From: an uncultured Clostridia bacterium
Lineage (GTDB): Bacteria > Bacillota > Clostridia > Oscillospirales > Oscillospiraceae
Assembly (NCBI GenBank): GCA_947177115.1
Contig: CAMWTG010000059.1
Coordinates: 1 to 11,363 of the forward strand
Direction: 5' to 3'
DNA: 11,363 nt
Both the position numbers and the translations under genes were made by a program. Below are positions 1-7,528 of the stretch, piece after piece. Under the pieces are notes generated by a model that was not told where the DNA came from, did no database searches, and was given only the letters and a program-made list of their open reading frames with translations. How positions within the stretch are numbered: position 1 is the stretch's first letter; every line of letters begins with the position of its first letter.

Positions 1-41
1 GTATATACTAGGAGTGATTTGACAAAAGAAGGAGAGCCCTC

Positions 42-1304
42 ATGTCTCGACAGATGCTCATGGACAATGTCTATCTTACCTATATCCCCTCAGAAAAGTT
101 TAAAACCAGCTTTCTGAGCGCGCAGATTGCCGCGCCTTTGGACGAAAAAACTGCGGGACGCAATGCTTTGACGGTTAACGTCCTCAGCCGGGGGACTGTC
201 CGGTGTCCCGATATGGCCGCCATTGGCCGGGAGCTGGACATGCTCTATGGGGCCCGGCTGGAGCCCACGGTGCGGAAAAAGGGGGAGAACCAGCTCTTCG
301 GGTTTGTGGCCAGCTGCATTGACGACCGCTTTCTCCCCAAGGGAGAGCGGCTGCTGGAAAAGCTGACGGATCTGCTGGGTGAATTTTTCTGCAGCCCCGT
401 TACCAAGGAAGGCCGCCTGCTGGCGGAGTATGTGGAGAGTGAGCGGGAAAATCTGGCCGATCTGATCCGGAGCGATATCAATGATAAGCGGGCCTACGCC
501 GCCCGGCGGCTGCTGGAGGAGATGTGCGCCGGGGAGCGGTACGGTGTGCGCAGGATGGGGAATGCCGAGGATGTGGAGAGGACCTCCCGGCAGAGCCTGG
601 ACCGGCACTACCGCGACATCCTGCCCAAAGGGCGGCTGGAGCTGTTCTATTGCGGCTCCGCCCCGGAAAAGCGGGTTGCCGGAGCTTTCACCAGGGCATT
701 TGCCGCGCTGCCCCGGCAGGGCGTGCTGGAGCCTGTGCCAACCATCCGCCTGCCGGCCAGAGAGCAGTGCCGGGTGGTAACGGAGGAGATGGAGGTGGGG
801 CAGGGCAAGCTGTGTATCGGCTGCCGCACGGACTGCGGGGATATGGCCGGAACAATGCTGATGAACGCCATGTTCGGAGGCGCGTCTACCTCCAAGCTGT
901 TTATAAACGTGCGGGAAAAGCTGTCCCTGTGTTACTATGCCGGCAGCGCTTATCACCGGCTGAAGGGCTTGATCACTGTGTCCTCCGGCATTGAGTTCCG
1001 GAACTATGACCGGGCGGTGGAGGAGATCTGCCGGCAGATGGAGGCCATGCGGCGGGGCGAGTGGGAGGATTGGGAGCTGGAAGGGGCGCGGCAGTCCCTG
1101 CTCAGCAGCCTGCGCACCATGGAGGATTCCGCCGGCTCTATGGAAGATTTCATCATGGGACAGGCTGCCGCCGGCAGCAGCGAGACTATTCCGGAATTGA
1201 TCGCCGCTATCCAGGCTGTGACGCCGGAGCGGGTCCGGGCGGCGGCGGAGTGCGTCAAGCCCGATACGATCTATTTCCTGAAGGGCAAGGAGGTCTGCGC
1301 ATGA
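42..1304 (+). CDS. ymfF: M16-family peptidase-like protein YmfF (EF-P modification-associated, non-catalytic subunit type)
   Basis: This 420-residue protein has the two-domain M16 (insulinase/processing peptidase) layout and matches the YmfF type, also written YfmF in some annotations. In Bacillus subtilis the ymfF/ymfH genes are linked to the 5-aminopentanol modification of elongation factor P; their exact reaction is not known to me. No HxxEH zinc motif is visible: the place where it would sit (about residues 42-75, with SRGT and LDMLYGARLE) lacks it, so this chain is probably not catalytic by itself. The C-terminal half carries VREKLSLCYY (about residues 290-299), which resembles the Arg/Tyr substrate-binding element of the non-catalytic subunit in paired M16 proteases. 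The start at 42 has AAGGAG at 29-34 with 7 nt spacing. The gene overlaps ymfH by 4 nt (ATGA), so the two are likely translated in a coupled way as a heterodimer. Confidence 0.9.
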   Translation: MSRQMLMDNVYLTYIPSEKFKTSFLSAQIAAPLDEKTAGRNALTVNVLSRGTVRCPDMAAIGRELDMLYGARLEPTVRKKGENQLFGFVASCIDDRFLPKGERLLEKLTDLLGEFFCSPVTKEGRLLAEYVESERENLADLIRSDINDKRAYAARRLLEEMCAGERYGVRRMGNAEDVERTSRQSLDRHYRDILPKGRLELFYCGSAPEKRVAGAFTRAFAALPRQGVLEPVPTIRLPAREQCRVVTEEMEVGQGKLCIGCRTDCGDMAGTMLMNAMFGGASTSKLFINVREKLSLCYYAGSAYHRLKGLITVSSGIEFRNYDRAVEEICRQMEAMRRGEWEDWELEGARQSLLSSLRTMEDSAGSMEDFIMGQAAAGSSETIPELIAAIQAVTPERVRAAAECVKPDTIYFLKGKEVCA

Positions 1305-2575
1305 GGGCAATGGAATATCCCCGGCTGGGCGAACGGGTTTTCCGGAAAAGGCTTTCCAACGGCTTGGAGGTGGTAACGGTCAGCAAGCCGTTTCACGCCA
1401 AAAGCTACGCTTTTTTTGCCGTCCGGTATGGCGGCATGGATCTGCGGTTCCGGCTGAACGGACAGTGGCAGGATACTCCTGCCGGTATCGCCCATTATCT
1501 GGAACACAAGATGTTTGATATGGAGGCGGAAAACGTCATGCAGTCCTTTGCGCAGCAGGGGGCATCGGACAACGCTTTCACCAGCAATGCCGTTACCGCC
1601 TACTACTTTACGTCTACGGCAAATTTCTATGAAAATCTCCGCACGCTGCTGCGCTTCGTATCCACCCCCTATTTTACCCGGGAGAGCGTGGATAAGGAGC
1701 AGGGCATCATCGCCCAGGAGATCCAGGAGACGGAGGACGATCCGGACTGGCGGGTATACGCCAACCTGATGGAGTGCCTGTACAGGGACAGTCCGGCCCG
1801 GGTGCCGGTGGCGGGCTCTCTGGAGAGCATCCGGCAGATCACGCCCCAGACGCTCTATGCCTGTCATCAGGCGTTTTACACCCCCTCCAATATGATTCTG
1901 GTCTGTGTGGGGAACATGGATCCGGTCCGGGTGGCGGAGGAGGCGGAGGCCATCCTGCCCAAGGAGGGCGGAAGTGCCATCGACCGGGACTATGGGGAGG
2001 AGGAGTCTCCCGCCCCGGCGAAAAAGGAGGCGGCGCAGACCATGGAGGTGTCCATGCCCATGTTCCTGGCGGGCTATAAATGCCGGGCCGTAAACGGCGG
2101 CGAGGAGATGCTCCGCCAGAGCATCATCGGCGATCTGGCCTGCGATGCGCTGTTCGGGGACAGCAGTCCTCTGTATACCCGCCTCTATGCGGAGGGGGCC
2201 ATCAACAGCAGTCTGGGGGGCAACTTCGATATGCTGCCCGGGGCCTGCTATGTCTATGTGGGCGGTGACGCCAAAAACCCGCGCCGGGTCTTCGAGGAGA
2301 TCACCCGGCAGGCGCAGAAGCTGGGCGGGGAGGGCATTGATGAAGCCTTCTACCAGCAGATCCGCCGGGCGGGCTACGGCGGGATGCTCCGCAGCCTCAA
2401 TTCCTTTGAAAACATTGCCGTCAGCATGGCGGAGGGGTATTTCCGGGGGTTCGATTACTGCCGGTTCCCGGAGGTCTTCGACTCCGTTACCAAAGCGGAC
2501 GTGGAGGCATTTCTGCGAGAGAATATCACCCCGGAGCGGGCGGCAATGTCCCTGATCCAACCGAGAGAATCATAA
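1301..2575 (+). CDS. ymfH: M16-family zinc peptidase YmfH (EF-P modification-associated, catalytic-type subunit)
   Basis: This 424-residue M16 peptidase is the partner of the preceding gene. It has the inverted zinc motif HYLEH at residues 65-69 (two His ligands and the catalytic Glu68), inside the typical context GIAHYLEHKMF. The segment AQEIQE around residues 138-143 probably supplies the third zinc ligand, most likely Glu140. The C-terminal domain contains SPLYTRLYAEGAI, typical of the family. In B. subtilis the homologue is associated with EF-P modification; a proteolytic or chaperone-like role is inference. I chose the ATG at 1301 because AAGGAGG lies at 1287-1293 with 7 nt spacing and the resulting N-terminus starts just before the M16 domain. 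A longer in-frame extension upstream lies inside ymfF and has no support. The stop codon overlaps the ribosome binding site of lgt. Confidence 0.92.
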   Translation: MRAMEYPRLGERVFRKRLSNGLEVVTVSKPFHAKSYAFFAVRYGGMDLRFRLNGQWQDTPAGIAHYLEHKMFDMEAENVMQSFAQQGASDNAFTSNAVTAYYFTSTANFYENLRTLLRFVSTPYFTRESVDKEQGIIAQEIQETEDDPDWRVYANLMECLYRDSPARVPVAGSLESIRQITPQTLYACHQAFYTPSNMILVCVGNMDPVRVAEEAEAILPKEGGSAIDRDYGEEESPAPAKKEAAQTMEVSMPMFLAGYKCRAVNGGEEMLRQSIIGDLACDALFGDSSPLYTRLYAEGAINSSLGGNFDMLPGACYVYVGGDAKNPRRVFEEITRQAQKLGGEGIDEAFYQQIRRAGYGGMLRSLNSFENIAVSMAEGYFRGFDYCRFPEVFDSVTKADVEAFLRENITPERAAMSLIQPRES

Positions 2576-2590
2576 GGAGGACCCAACAGT

Positions 2591-3550
2591 ATGTACGAAT
2601 ACGCAAGGACCGACATGCCGATCAGTTTTCCCGGCCTGTTTGGGGACTGGTCCATCAATCCCGATCCGGTCGCCATCCCCATCGGCAACGGCATCCGCTG
2701 GTATGGCATTATTATCTGCGCCGGCCTGATCCTGGCCGTGCTGTTTTGCTGCAGGCAGGGGAAGAAGTACGGCATTACCGAGGACAATATCTATGACATG
2801 ATGATCTGGCAGATCCCTCTGTGCATCATCGGGGCCAGGCTGTACTATGTCCTGTTCTACCTGGATCTGTACCGCACGGCGGACGGAGGGTTCAACTGGG
2901 GGAAAATGATCGCCGTGTGGGACGGCGGATTGGCTATCTATGGGGCGGTGATTGTGGCGTTCTTTGTATTGATGGCCTTCTGTAAGCGGAAAAAGATATC
3001 CTTCGGGGCCTTCGCGGATCTGGGGGTCATGGGGCTGCTTATCGGACAGTCTGTGGGCCGGTGGGGCAACTTCGTCAACCGGGAGGTATTCGGCGGCGAG
3101 ACCACGCTGCCCTGGCGGATGCGGGTCTGGGTCACCGAAACGCAGTTTATCGAGGTCCATCCCACGTTTCTGTATGAGAGCCTGTGGAATTTGGCGGGCC
3201 TGTTGCTGATCGTGTTCATCATCTCCAAGGCCCGGACTTTTGACGGCGAGAATACCTGCTTCTATTTTATCTGGTACGGCCTGGGCCGGGCCTGGATCGA
3301 GGGCGTGCGGACGGATACGCTGAAGCTTTTCGGCTGGGAGCTTTTCGGCCAGCCTATCCGGGTCAGCCAGCTGCTCAGCGTGCTGCTGGTTATCGCCGGC
3401 TTGACGGTGCTGGCCCTCAACAAGCGGAAACACCCCCATGGACAGGATGGCCTGTATGTCAACCGGCAGGCTGCGGAGCTGGTATCAGCTGCTCCCGCTG
3501 CTGCGGAGGATGGGGCGGATGAAATGCAGGGAGGTACGGAAGATGAATAA
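2591..3550 (+). CDS. lgt: Prolipoprotein diacylglyceryl transferase Lgt
   Basis: Lgt is an integral membrane enzyme that moves diacylglycerol from phosphatidylglycerol onto the lipobox cysteine of prolipoproteins, the first step of lipoprotein maturation. The 319-residue sequence has several hydrophobic helices (about 38-54, 70-90, 115-130, 145-155, 198-212, 261-276) and the Lgt signature GRWGNFVNREVFG at 156-168, followed by HPTFLYES at 190-197 and the late GLGRAWIEGVRTD segment at 230-242. At the position of the essential His103 of the E. coli enzyme (in an FHGG context) this protein reads AIYGA (about 115-119), so the His appears to be Tyr. The hydrophilic tail after about residue 280 (Ala- and Glu-rich) is longer than in minimal Lgt proteins. 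The start has AAGGAGG at 2574-2580 with 10 nt spacing. The last 8 nt overlap the next gene, cobI. Confidence 0.95.
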   Translation: MYEYARTDMPISFPGLFGDWSINPDPVAIPIGNGIRWYGIIICAGLILAVLFCCRQGKKYGITEDNIYDMMIWQIPLCIIGARLYYVLFYLDLYRTADGGFNWGKMIAVWDGGLAIYGAVIVAFFVLMAFCKRKKISFGAFADLGVMGLLIGQSVGRWGNFVNREVFGGETTLPWRMRVWVTETQFIEVHPTFLYESLWNLAGLLLIVFIISKARTFDGENTCFYFIWYGLGRAWIEGVRTDTLKLFGWELFGQPIRVSQLLSVLLVIAGLTVLALNKRKHPHGQDGLYVNRQAAELVSAAPAAAEDGADEMQGGTEDE

Positions 3551-4238
3551 GCGCGGTATATTGTACGGTGTGGGCGTAGGCCCCGGCGACCCGGAGCTGC
3601 TGACGCTGAAAGCCCAGCGGATAATCTCCCAGGCGGACGTTGTTGCCGTGCCGGATAAGGGGGCTGGGGAGAAGACAGCCCTGAATATTGCCGCCTCGCT
3701 GGTGGAGGGCAAGCCCCTGCTCCTGTGCAGCGCGCCTATGGTGCGGGACCAGGCGCAGCTGGAGGCGGCCTACACGCAGAATGCGGAGCGGATCATCGAG
3801 CTGCTGGACCAGGGGAAGACGGTGGCATTCCTTACCCTGGGGGACCCTTCCATCTATTCTACTTATTGGTATACCCACCGCCGGGTGGCCGCCAGGGGAT
3901 ACGAGGCAAAAATGATTCCCGGCGTCCCTTCCTTCTGCGCGGTGGCGGCGGCGTTGGGAGAAGGGCTGTGCGAAGGGGGAGAACGGCTGCTGATCGTTCC
4001 CGCCTCCCATCAGGATATCAGCGACTGCCTGGCGGTAGATGCCAACTACATATTTATGAAGGCCGGCCGGGAGCTTGGCGCCCTGCGGGATGCGCTGGCG
4101 GAACAGGGGCTGCTGGATCGGGCCGCGATGGTGGAAAACTGCGGTATGGCCGGAGAGCGGATCTATCCCCGTTTTGCCGATGCCCCGGTGGACAGCGGGT
4201 ATTTTTCCGTGGTTGTGGTGAAAAAGGATGGGAAATAA
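3543..4238 (+). CDS. cobI: Precorrin-2 / cobalt-factor II C20-methyltransferase (CobI/CbiL)
   Basis: This 231-residue protein belongs to the tetrapyrrole (corrin/porphyrin) SAM methyltransferase family and transfers a methyl group to C20 of precorrin-2 or cobalt-precorrin-2 in cobalamin synthesis. It shows the N-terminal loop GVGVGPGDPELLTLKA (about residues 9-24), the LTLGDPSIYSTYWY segment (near 97-110) that is characteristic of CobI/CbiL, and the IPGVPSFCAVAAAL segment. The length is normal for the family. The start at 3543 is chosen because AGGGAGG lies at 3528-3534 with 8 nt spacing and the protein begins right at the domain; an upstream in-frame ATG at 3438 would add 35 residues that are an out-of-frame reading of lgt. 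It overlaps lgt by 8 nt and the next gene by 11 nt. No cobalamin riboswitch can precede it, since the upstream sequence is coding. Whether the substrate carries cobalt cannot be read from sequence alone. Confidence 0.93.
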   Translation: MNKRGILYGVGVGPGDPELLTLKAQRIISQADVVAVPDKGAGEKTALNIAASLVEGKPLLLCSAPMVRDQAQLEAAYTQNAERIIELLDQGKTVAFLTLGDPSIYSTYWYTHRRVAARGYEAKMIPGVPSFCAVAAALGEGLCEGGERLLIVPASHQDISDCLAVDANYIFMKAGRELGALRDALAEQGLLDRAAMVENCGMAGERIYPRFADAPVDSGYFSVVVVKKDGK

Positions 4239-4668
4239 GCGGTTTCCCCTGTTTGTAGACCTTACCGGGCGGACTGCCGTGGTGATCGGCGGCGGGACGG
4301 TAGGCCTGCGGCGGGCGGCGGTCCTGCGGCGATTCGGGGCGGCGGTCACGGTGATCTCGCCGGTTTTGGCGCATGATGTGGAAGGGATACGCCACATAGC
4401 CCGCGGCTATGAGCCCGGGGATCTGTCGGGCGCCTACCTGGCTGTTGCCGCGTCCAGCGATCCGGCGGTGAATGCGGCGGCTGGCCGGGAGGCCCGGCAG
4501 CTGGGGATCTTTTTCAACCGGTCGGACTGCCGGGAGGAATGCGGCTTTTTCTTCCCCGCTATCTGCGAGGGAGAGGGCGTGGTGGCCGGTCTTGCGGGCG
4601 ATGGCAGCGATCACGGGAAAACAGCCCGGATAGCGGGCGAGATCCGGAAAATCCTAGAAAAACAGTAA
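4228..4668 (+). CDS. Precorrin-2 dehydrogenase, SirC/CysG-N-terminal type
   Basis: This 146-residue protein is an NAD(+)-dependent dehydrogenase that would oxidise precorrin-2 to sirohydrochlorin, the branch-point metabolite for siroheme and anaerobic cobalamin. The Rossmann nucleotide-binding motif GGGTVGLRRA is at 21-30. Asp100 in NRSD matches the position of the Asp that is important in CysG/SirC (their usual context is NVVD). The FFFPAI element (107-112) typical of the family follows. It is shorter than full SirC proteins and clearly lacks the methyltransferase/chelatase parts of CysG, so a separate chelatase must insert iron or cobalt. The ATG at 4228 lies inside cobI (11 nt overlap); no good separate ribosome binding site is visible, so coupled translation is likely. 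hemC follows directly. Confidence 0.88.
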   Translation: MGNKRFPLFVDLTGRTAVVIGGGTVGLRRAAVLRRFGAAVTVISPVLAHDVEGIRHIARGYEPGDLSGAYLAVAASSDPAVNAAAGREARQLGIFFNRSDCREECGFFFPAICEGEGVVAGLAGDGSDHGKTARIAGEIRKILEKQ

Positions 4669-4671
4669 GGA
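4667..4671 (+). promoter_or_regulatory. Ribosome binding site that decides the hemC start
   Basis: AAGGA overlaps the stop codon of the preceding gene. It sits directly against the upstream ATG at 4671, too close to serve it, but is 11 nt before the ATG at 4683. The protein from 4683 begins MKLRVGSRDS, the usual HemC N-terminus. I therefore prefer 4683, although a 4-residue longer product from 4671 cannot be excluded. Confidence 0.55.
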
Positions 4672-4682
4672 TGAGTCATGAT

Positions 4683-5558
4683 ATGAAACTTCGCGTTGGC
4701 AGCAGAGACAGTACATTGGCGGTGATCCAGTCCCGGCTGGTAATGGATGCCCTCCGGGCGGCCCATCCGGACATCGAGCTGGAACTGGTGACCATGAAAA
4801 CCACCGGGGACAGGATTCTGGACCGCACCCTGGACCAAGTGGGGGGCAAGGGGCTTTTTGTCAAGGAGTTGGACGCCGCCCTCCGGGCGGGGCGCGTGGA
4901 CCTGACGGTCCACAGCTGCAAGGACTTGCCCATGGAGCTGCCGGAGGACCTGCCTATCGCCGCCTTTCTCCGGCGGGAGGACCCCCGGGACGTTCTGGTG
5001 CTGCCCCAGGGGGCGTCCGGCTGGGACCGCAGCAAGCCGATTGGCAGCGCCAGCCCCCGGCGGCGGCTCCAGCTGGAGGAGATGTTTCCTGATACGGCGG
5101 TAAAGCCCGTCCGAGGCAATGTGCTGACCCGGCTCGGCAAGCTGGACGGAGGAGAATACGGCGCGCTGGTGTTGGCGGCGGCCGGGTTGCTGCGGCTAGG
5201 GCTGGAGGAGCGGATCAGCCGGTATTTCGAGGCGGATGAGATGCTGCCCGCCGCAGGGCAGGGAATTTTGGCCGTTCAATGCCGGGAGGACATGAACCGT
5301 GAGGTCCTGGCCTGCCTCCGCGATGAGGCGGCGGAGCGCTGTGCGCTGGTGGAACGCGCCTTTGTGGGCGCGCTGGGGGGAGGCTGCTCCTCGCCGGTAT
5401 CGGCCTATGCCGCAGCGGAGGACGGATGCCTCCGTATCACTGGGATGTATGCCGGTGAAAGCGGGCATATGCGGAAGGGCTCGGTTTCCGGGCCGCCGGA
5501 GGATGGGATCCCGCTGGCGGTGGAATTGGCGAAGAAGCTGAAGGAGGGCAGGCTATGA
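4683..5558 (+). CDS. hemC: Hydroxymethylbilane synthase (porphobilinogen deaminase)
   Basis: HemC joins four porphobilinogen units into linear hydroxymethylbilane, using a covalently bound dipyrromethane cofactor in the cytoplasm. The 291-residue sequence starts MKLRVGSRDS and carries the family motifs in order: VTMKTTGDRILD (37-48), GGKGLFVKELD (54-64), HSCKDLP (78-84, with Asp81 at the catalytic Asp84 position of the E. coli enzyme), GSASPRRRLQ (121-130), VRGNVLTRLGKLD (143-155), LPAAGQGILAVQCR (188-201), and the cofactor site LGGGCSSPVSAYA with Cys235. The commonly found HSMKD motif is HSCKD here, a mild variation. The length is slightly under the 313 residues of the E. coli enzyme, with a short C-terminal domain. 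It lies 14 nt after the SirC-type gene and overlaps the next gene by 4 nt. Confidence 0.96.
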   Translation: MKLRVGSRDSTLAVIQSRLVMDALRAAHPDIELELVTMKTTGDRILDRTLDQVGGKGLFVKELDAALRAGRVDLTVHSCKDLPMELPEDLPIAAFLRREDPRDVLVLPQGASGWDRSKPIGSASPRRRLQLEEMFPDTAVKPVRGNVLTRLGKLDGGEYGALVLAAAGLLRLGLEERISRYFEADEMLPAAGQGILAVQCREDMNREVLACLRDEAAERCALVERAFVGALGGGCSSPVSAYAAAEDGCLRITGMYAGESGHMRKGSVSGPPEDGIPLAVELAKKLKEGRL

Positions 5559-7042
5559 AAGGGAAAGTGACGTTGGTGGGCGCGGGCCCGGGCGATCCGG
5601 GGCTGCTGACGGTCAAGGGACTGCAGGCGCTCAGACGTGCGGAGGTCGTGGTCTATGACCGTCTGGTGAGCCCCGCCGTGCTGGAACTGATCCCCGATTC
5701 TGCCCGGCGGATCGATGTGGGCAAGGAGGCCAGCCGCCATCCCGTGCCCCAGGACAGGATCAACCAGATCCTGCTGGAGGAGGCGCAGGCGGGCTGCAAT
5801 GTGGTGCGCTTAAAAGGCGGCGACCCCTTCGTTTTTGGCAGAGGCGGCGAGGAGCTGCAGGTCCTTGCCCAGGCGGGAGCGGCCTTCGAGGAGGTACCCG
5901 GCGTCACCTCCGCCATTGCGGCGGCGGCTTACGGGGGCATTCCGGTGACGCACCGGGGCTTTGCGTCCTCGCTGCATATGATTACCGGCCACGCCCGGGA
6001 GGGCGAGCCGCTGCGCATTGATTTTGAGGCCCTGGTCCGGACCGGGGGGACGCTGGTGTTTCTCATGGGCGTGACCGCTATGCCCGCCATTGTAAGCGGG
6101 CTGCTGGAGGCCGGGATGGACGGAAAGACCCCCGCCGCCATGGTGGAAAGCGGTACCCTGCCGGGACAGCGGCGGTGCGATGCCGTTCTGGAGACGCTGC
6201 CGCAGCGGGCTGCGGAGATGGGCATCCGCAGTCCCGCGCTGATTATTGTGGGCGGCGTGTGTGCGCTGGCGCCGGAGCTGTGCTGGTTTGAGCGGCTGCC
6301 GCTCCGCGGAAAACGGATATTGGTCACCCGGCCCAAGGACCGGGCGGGGACGCTGTCGGGCAAGCTGCGGGAACTGGGGGCGGACGTGGTGGAATTTCCC
6401 TGCATCCGTACGGAGGCCATCTCCCCCTGTCCCGCCATGGCGGATGCGCTGGGGCGGCTCCCGGCTTATGAATGGCTGGGCTTCACCAGTGCGGCAGGGG
6501 TGGAGGCGTTCTGGACCTGCCTGCGGGGTATGGGGAAGGACGCCCGGGCGCTGGGCGGCGTGAAGCTGGCGGCCATCGGTCCCGCCACCGGAAAGGCCCT
6601 GGAGGTCCACGGGCTGACCGCCGATCTCATCCCGGAGGCCTACAATGCCGCCTGCATGGGCGAGGCTCTGGCAAACGCGGCGGAGGGAAAAATTCTTCTG
6701 CTGCGGGCGGAGGAAGGATCTCCGGCACTGACGGACGCGCTGAAAACAGCCGGGATCGCTTTTGACGATATCCCGGTTTACCGTACGATCTGCGATAACC
6801 CAAGATCTGCGGAGCTTCGGGAGGAGCTGGAGGCCGGACAGTTCGACTATGTGACTTTTACCTCCGCCTCTACCGTCAGAGGCTTCGTATCCGCCGTGGG
6901 GGCAGACGCAGACTTTGGACGGTTCACAGGACTGTGCATTGGAGAGCAGACCGCCGGAGAGGCGAAAAAACACGGCATCGCCGTTCGCGTGGCGAAAAAG
7001 GCGGCGATTGACGCACTGGTGGAACTGGCGGAAAGCAATTAG
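5555..7042 (+). CDS. cobA-hemD: Fused uroporphyrinogen-III C-methyltransferase / uroporphyrinogen-III synthase (CobA-HemD)
   Basis: This 495-residue bifunctional protein combines two successive steps. Residues 1 to about 245 are a SUMT (CobA) domain that methylates uroporphyrinogen III at C2 and C7 to precorrin-2 with SAM. It shows VGAGPGDPGLLTVKG (8-22), VVRLKGGDPFVFGRGGEE (83-100), VPGVTSAIAAAAYGGIPVTHRG (114-135) and FLMGV (169-173). Residues from about 252 on are a HemD domain that cyclises hydroxymethylbilane with inversion of ring D; it begins GKRILVTRPKDRAGTLSGKLRELGA and contains WLGFTSAAGVEAF and later YVTFTSASTVRGF, both typical. CobA-HemD fusions are known in Clostridia and related Firmicutes. 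AAGGAGG at 5541-5547 has 7 nt spacing to the ATG, and the start overlaps the hemC stop (ATGA). The fusion keeps uroporphyrinogen III next to the enzyme that sends it to the siroheme/corrin branch. Confidence 0.96.
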   Translation: MKGKVTLVGAGPGDPGLLTVKGLQALRRAEVVVYDRLVSPAVLELIPDSARRIDVGKEASRHPVPQDRINQILLEEAQAGCNVVRLKGGDPFVFGRGGEELQVLAQAGAAFEEVPGVTSAIAAAAYGGIPVTHRGFASSLHMITGHAREGEPLRIDFEALVRTGGTLVFLMGVTAMPAIVSGLLEAGMDGKTPAAMVESGTLPGQRRCDAVLETLPQRAAEMGIRSPALIIVGGVCALAPELCWFERLPLRGKRILVTRPKDRAGTLSGKLRELGADVVEFPCIRTEAISPCPAMADALGRLPAYEWLGFTSAAGVEAFWTCLRGMGKDARALGGVKLAAIGPATGKALEVHGLTADLIPEAYNAACMGEALANAAEGKILLLRAEEGSPALTDALKTAGIAFDDIPVYRTICDNPRSAELREELEAGQFDYVTFTSASTVRGFVSAVGADADFGRFTGLCIGEQTAGEAKKHGIAVRVAKKAAIDALVELAESN

Positions 7043-7048
7043 GCGGTC

Positions 7049-7501
7049 ATGATGCGAAAATACAGAATATCTTTTGATATTTGGGGATTGCTGTTGTTTC
7101 TGCTTGTCATGATCCCCAATTTCATCTGGTTTGCTGTTCCGGCCCCCCGGGATGTTTTGAGGACAGGATCCGCTACGGAATTTCTTGATACGGTTGCTTC
7201 TGTGTGTCAGGTCCTGTTTGCCGGAGCGCTTTGCATGCTTGCAAATAAAGAGCGCGGCGTGCTGGGGCTGACGCCTCTGATTCGCTGCTGCATCGGCTGC
7301 GGAGCGCTCTACTATGGCGGTTGGATCCTGTATTATCTGGGATTTACCAACCCCCTGGTTATCCTGCTGCTGACGGTCCCGCCATGCCTTGCATTTCTGC
7401 TCTTTGCTGTTGCCAGGAAAAATTTTGCCGCTGTGATACCTGCCGCGATTTTTTCTGTCTGCCACCTGATATATGGCGTTGTCAATTTCATTATCCTATA
7501 A
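7049..7501 (+). CDS. Unrecognised five-helix membrane protein inside the tetrapyrrole operon
   Basis: I do not recognise this 150-residue protein. It is almost entirely hydrophobic, with five likely membrane helices: about 11-30, 47-66, 78-98, 101-121 and 126-149. There is no signal-peptidase site, and the N-terminus MMRKYR is positively charged, which would place it inside. A short conserved-looking stretch, MIPNFIWFAVPAPRDVL (about 24-40), ends the first helix. Cys residues occur at about 53, 62, 84, 85, 88, 126-region and near the C-terminus, but I see no heme- or metal-binding motif. The DNA is visibly less GC-rich than that of its neighbours. It starts 6 nt after the cobA-hemD stop, with only a weak AGGCGG-like ribosome binding site (ATG at 7049 or 7052), and ends 27 nt before hemB. 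A transporter accessory or tetrapyrrole-related role is possible by position only. Confidence 0.72.
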   Translation: MMRKYRISFDIWGLLLFLLVMIPNFIWFAVPAPRDVLRTGSATEFLDTVASVCQVLFAGALCMLANKERGVLGLTPLIRCCIGCGALYYGGWILYYLGFTNPLVILLLTVPPCLAFLLFAVARKNFAAVIPAAIFSVCHLIYGVVNFIIL

Positions 7502-7528
7502 TTCCAGATAAACAGGAGGAATCCACTT

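Noticed and set aside
19..24. TTGACA as a -35 box upstream of ymfF
   Set aside because: A matching -10 element would fall at or inside the start of the coding sequence, and none is visible. ymfF is probably transcribed from outside the window.
90..2560. Long open frames on the minus strand opposite ymfF and ymfH
   Set aside because: They are chance frames in GC-rich DNA. They show Pro/Arg/His-rich low-complexity translations with no domain, while the + strand has clear M16 proteins.
3438..3542. Upstream start for cobI at 3438
   Set aside because: The added 35 residues are a frame-shifted reading of the lgt tail, and the ribosome binding site points to 3543.
5810..7465. 551-codon minus-strand frame opposite cobA-hemD and the membrane protein
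   Set aside because: It has no recognisable domain and a composition typical of shadow frames, and it lies over two better-supported + strand genes.
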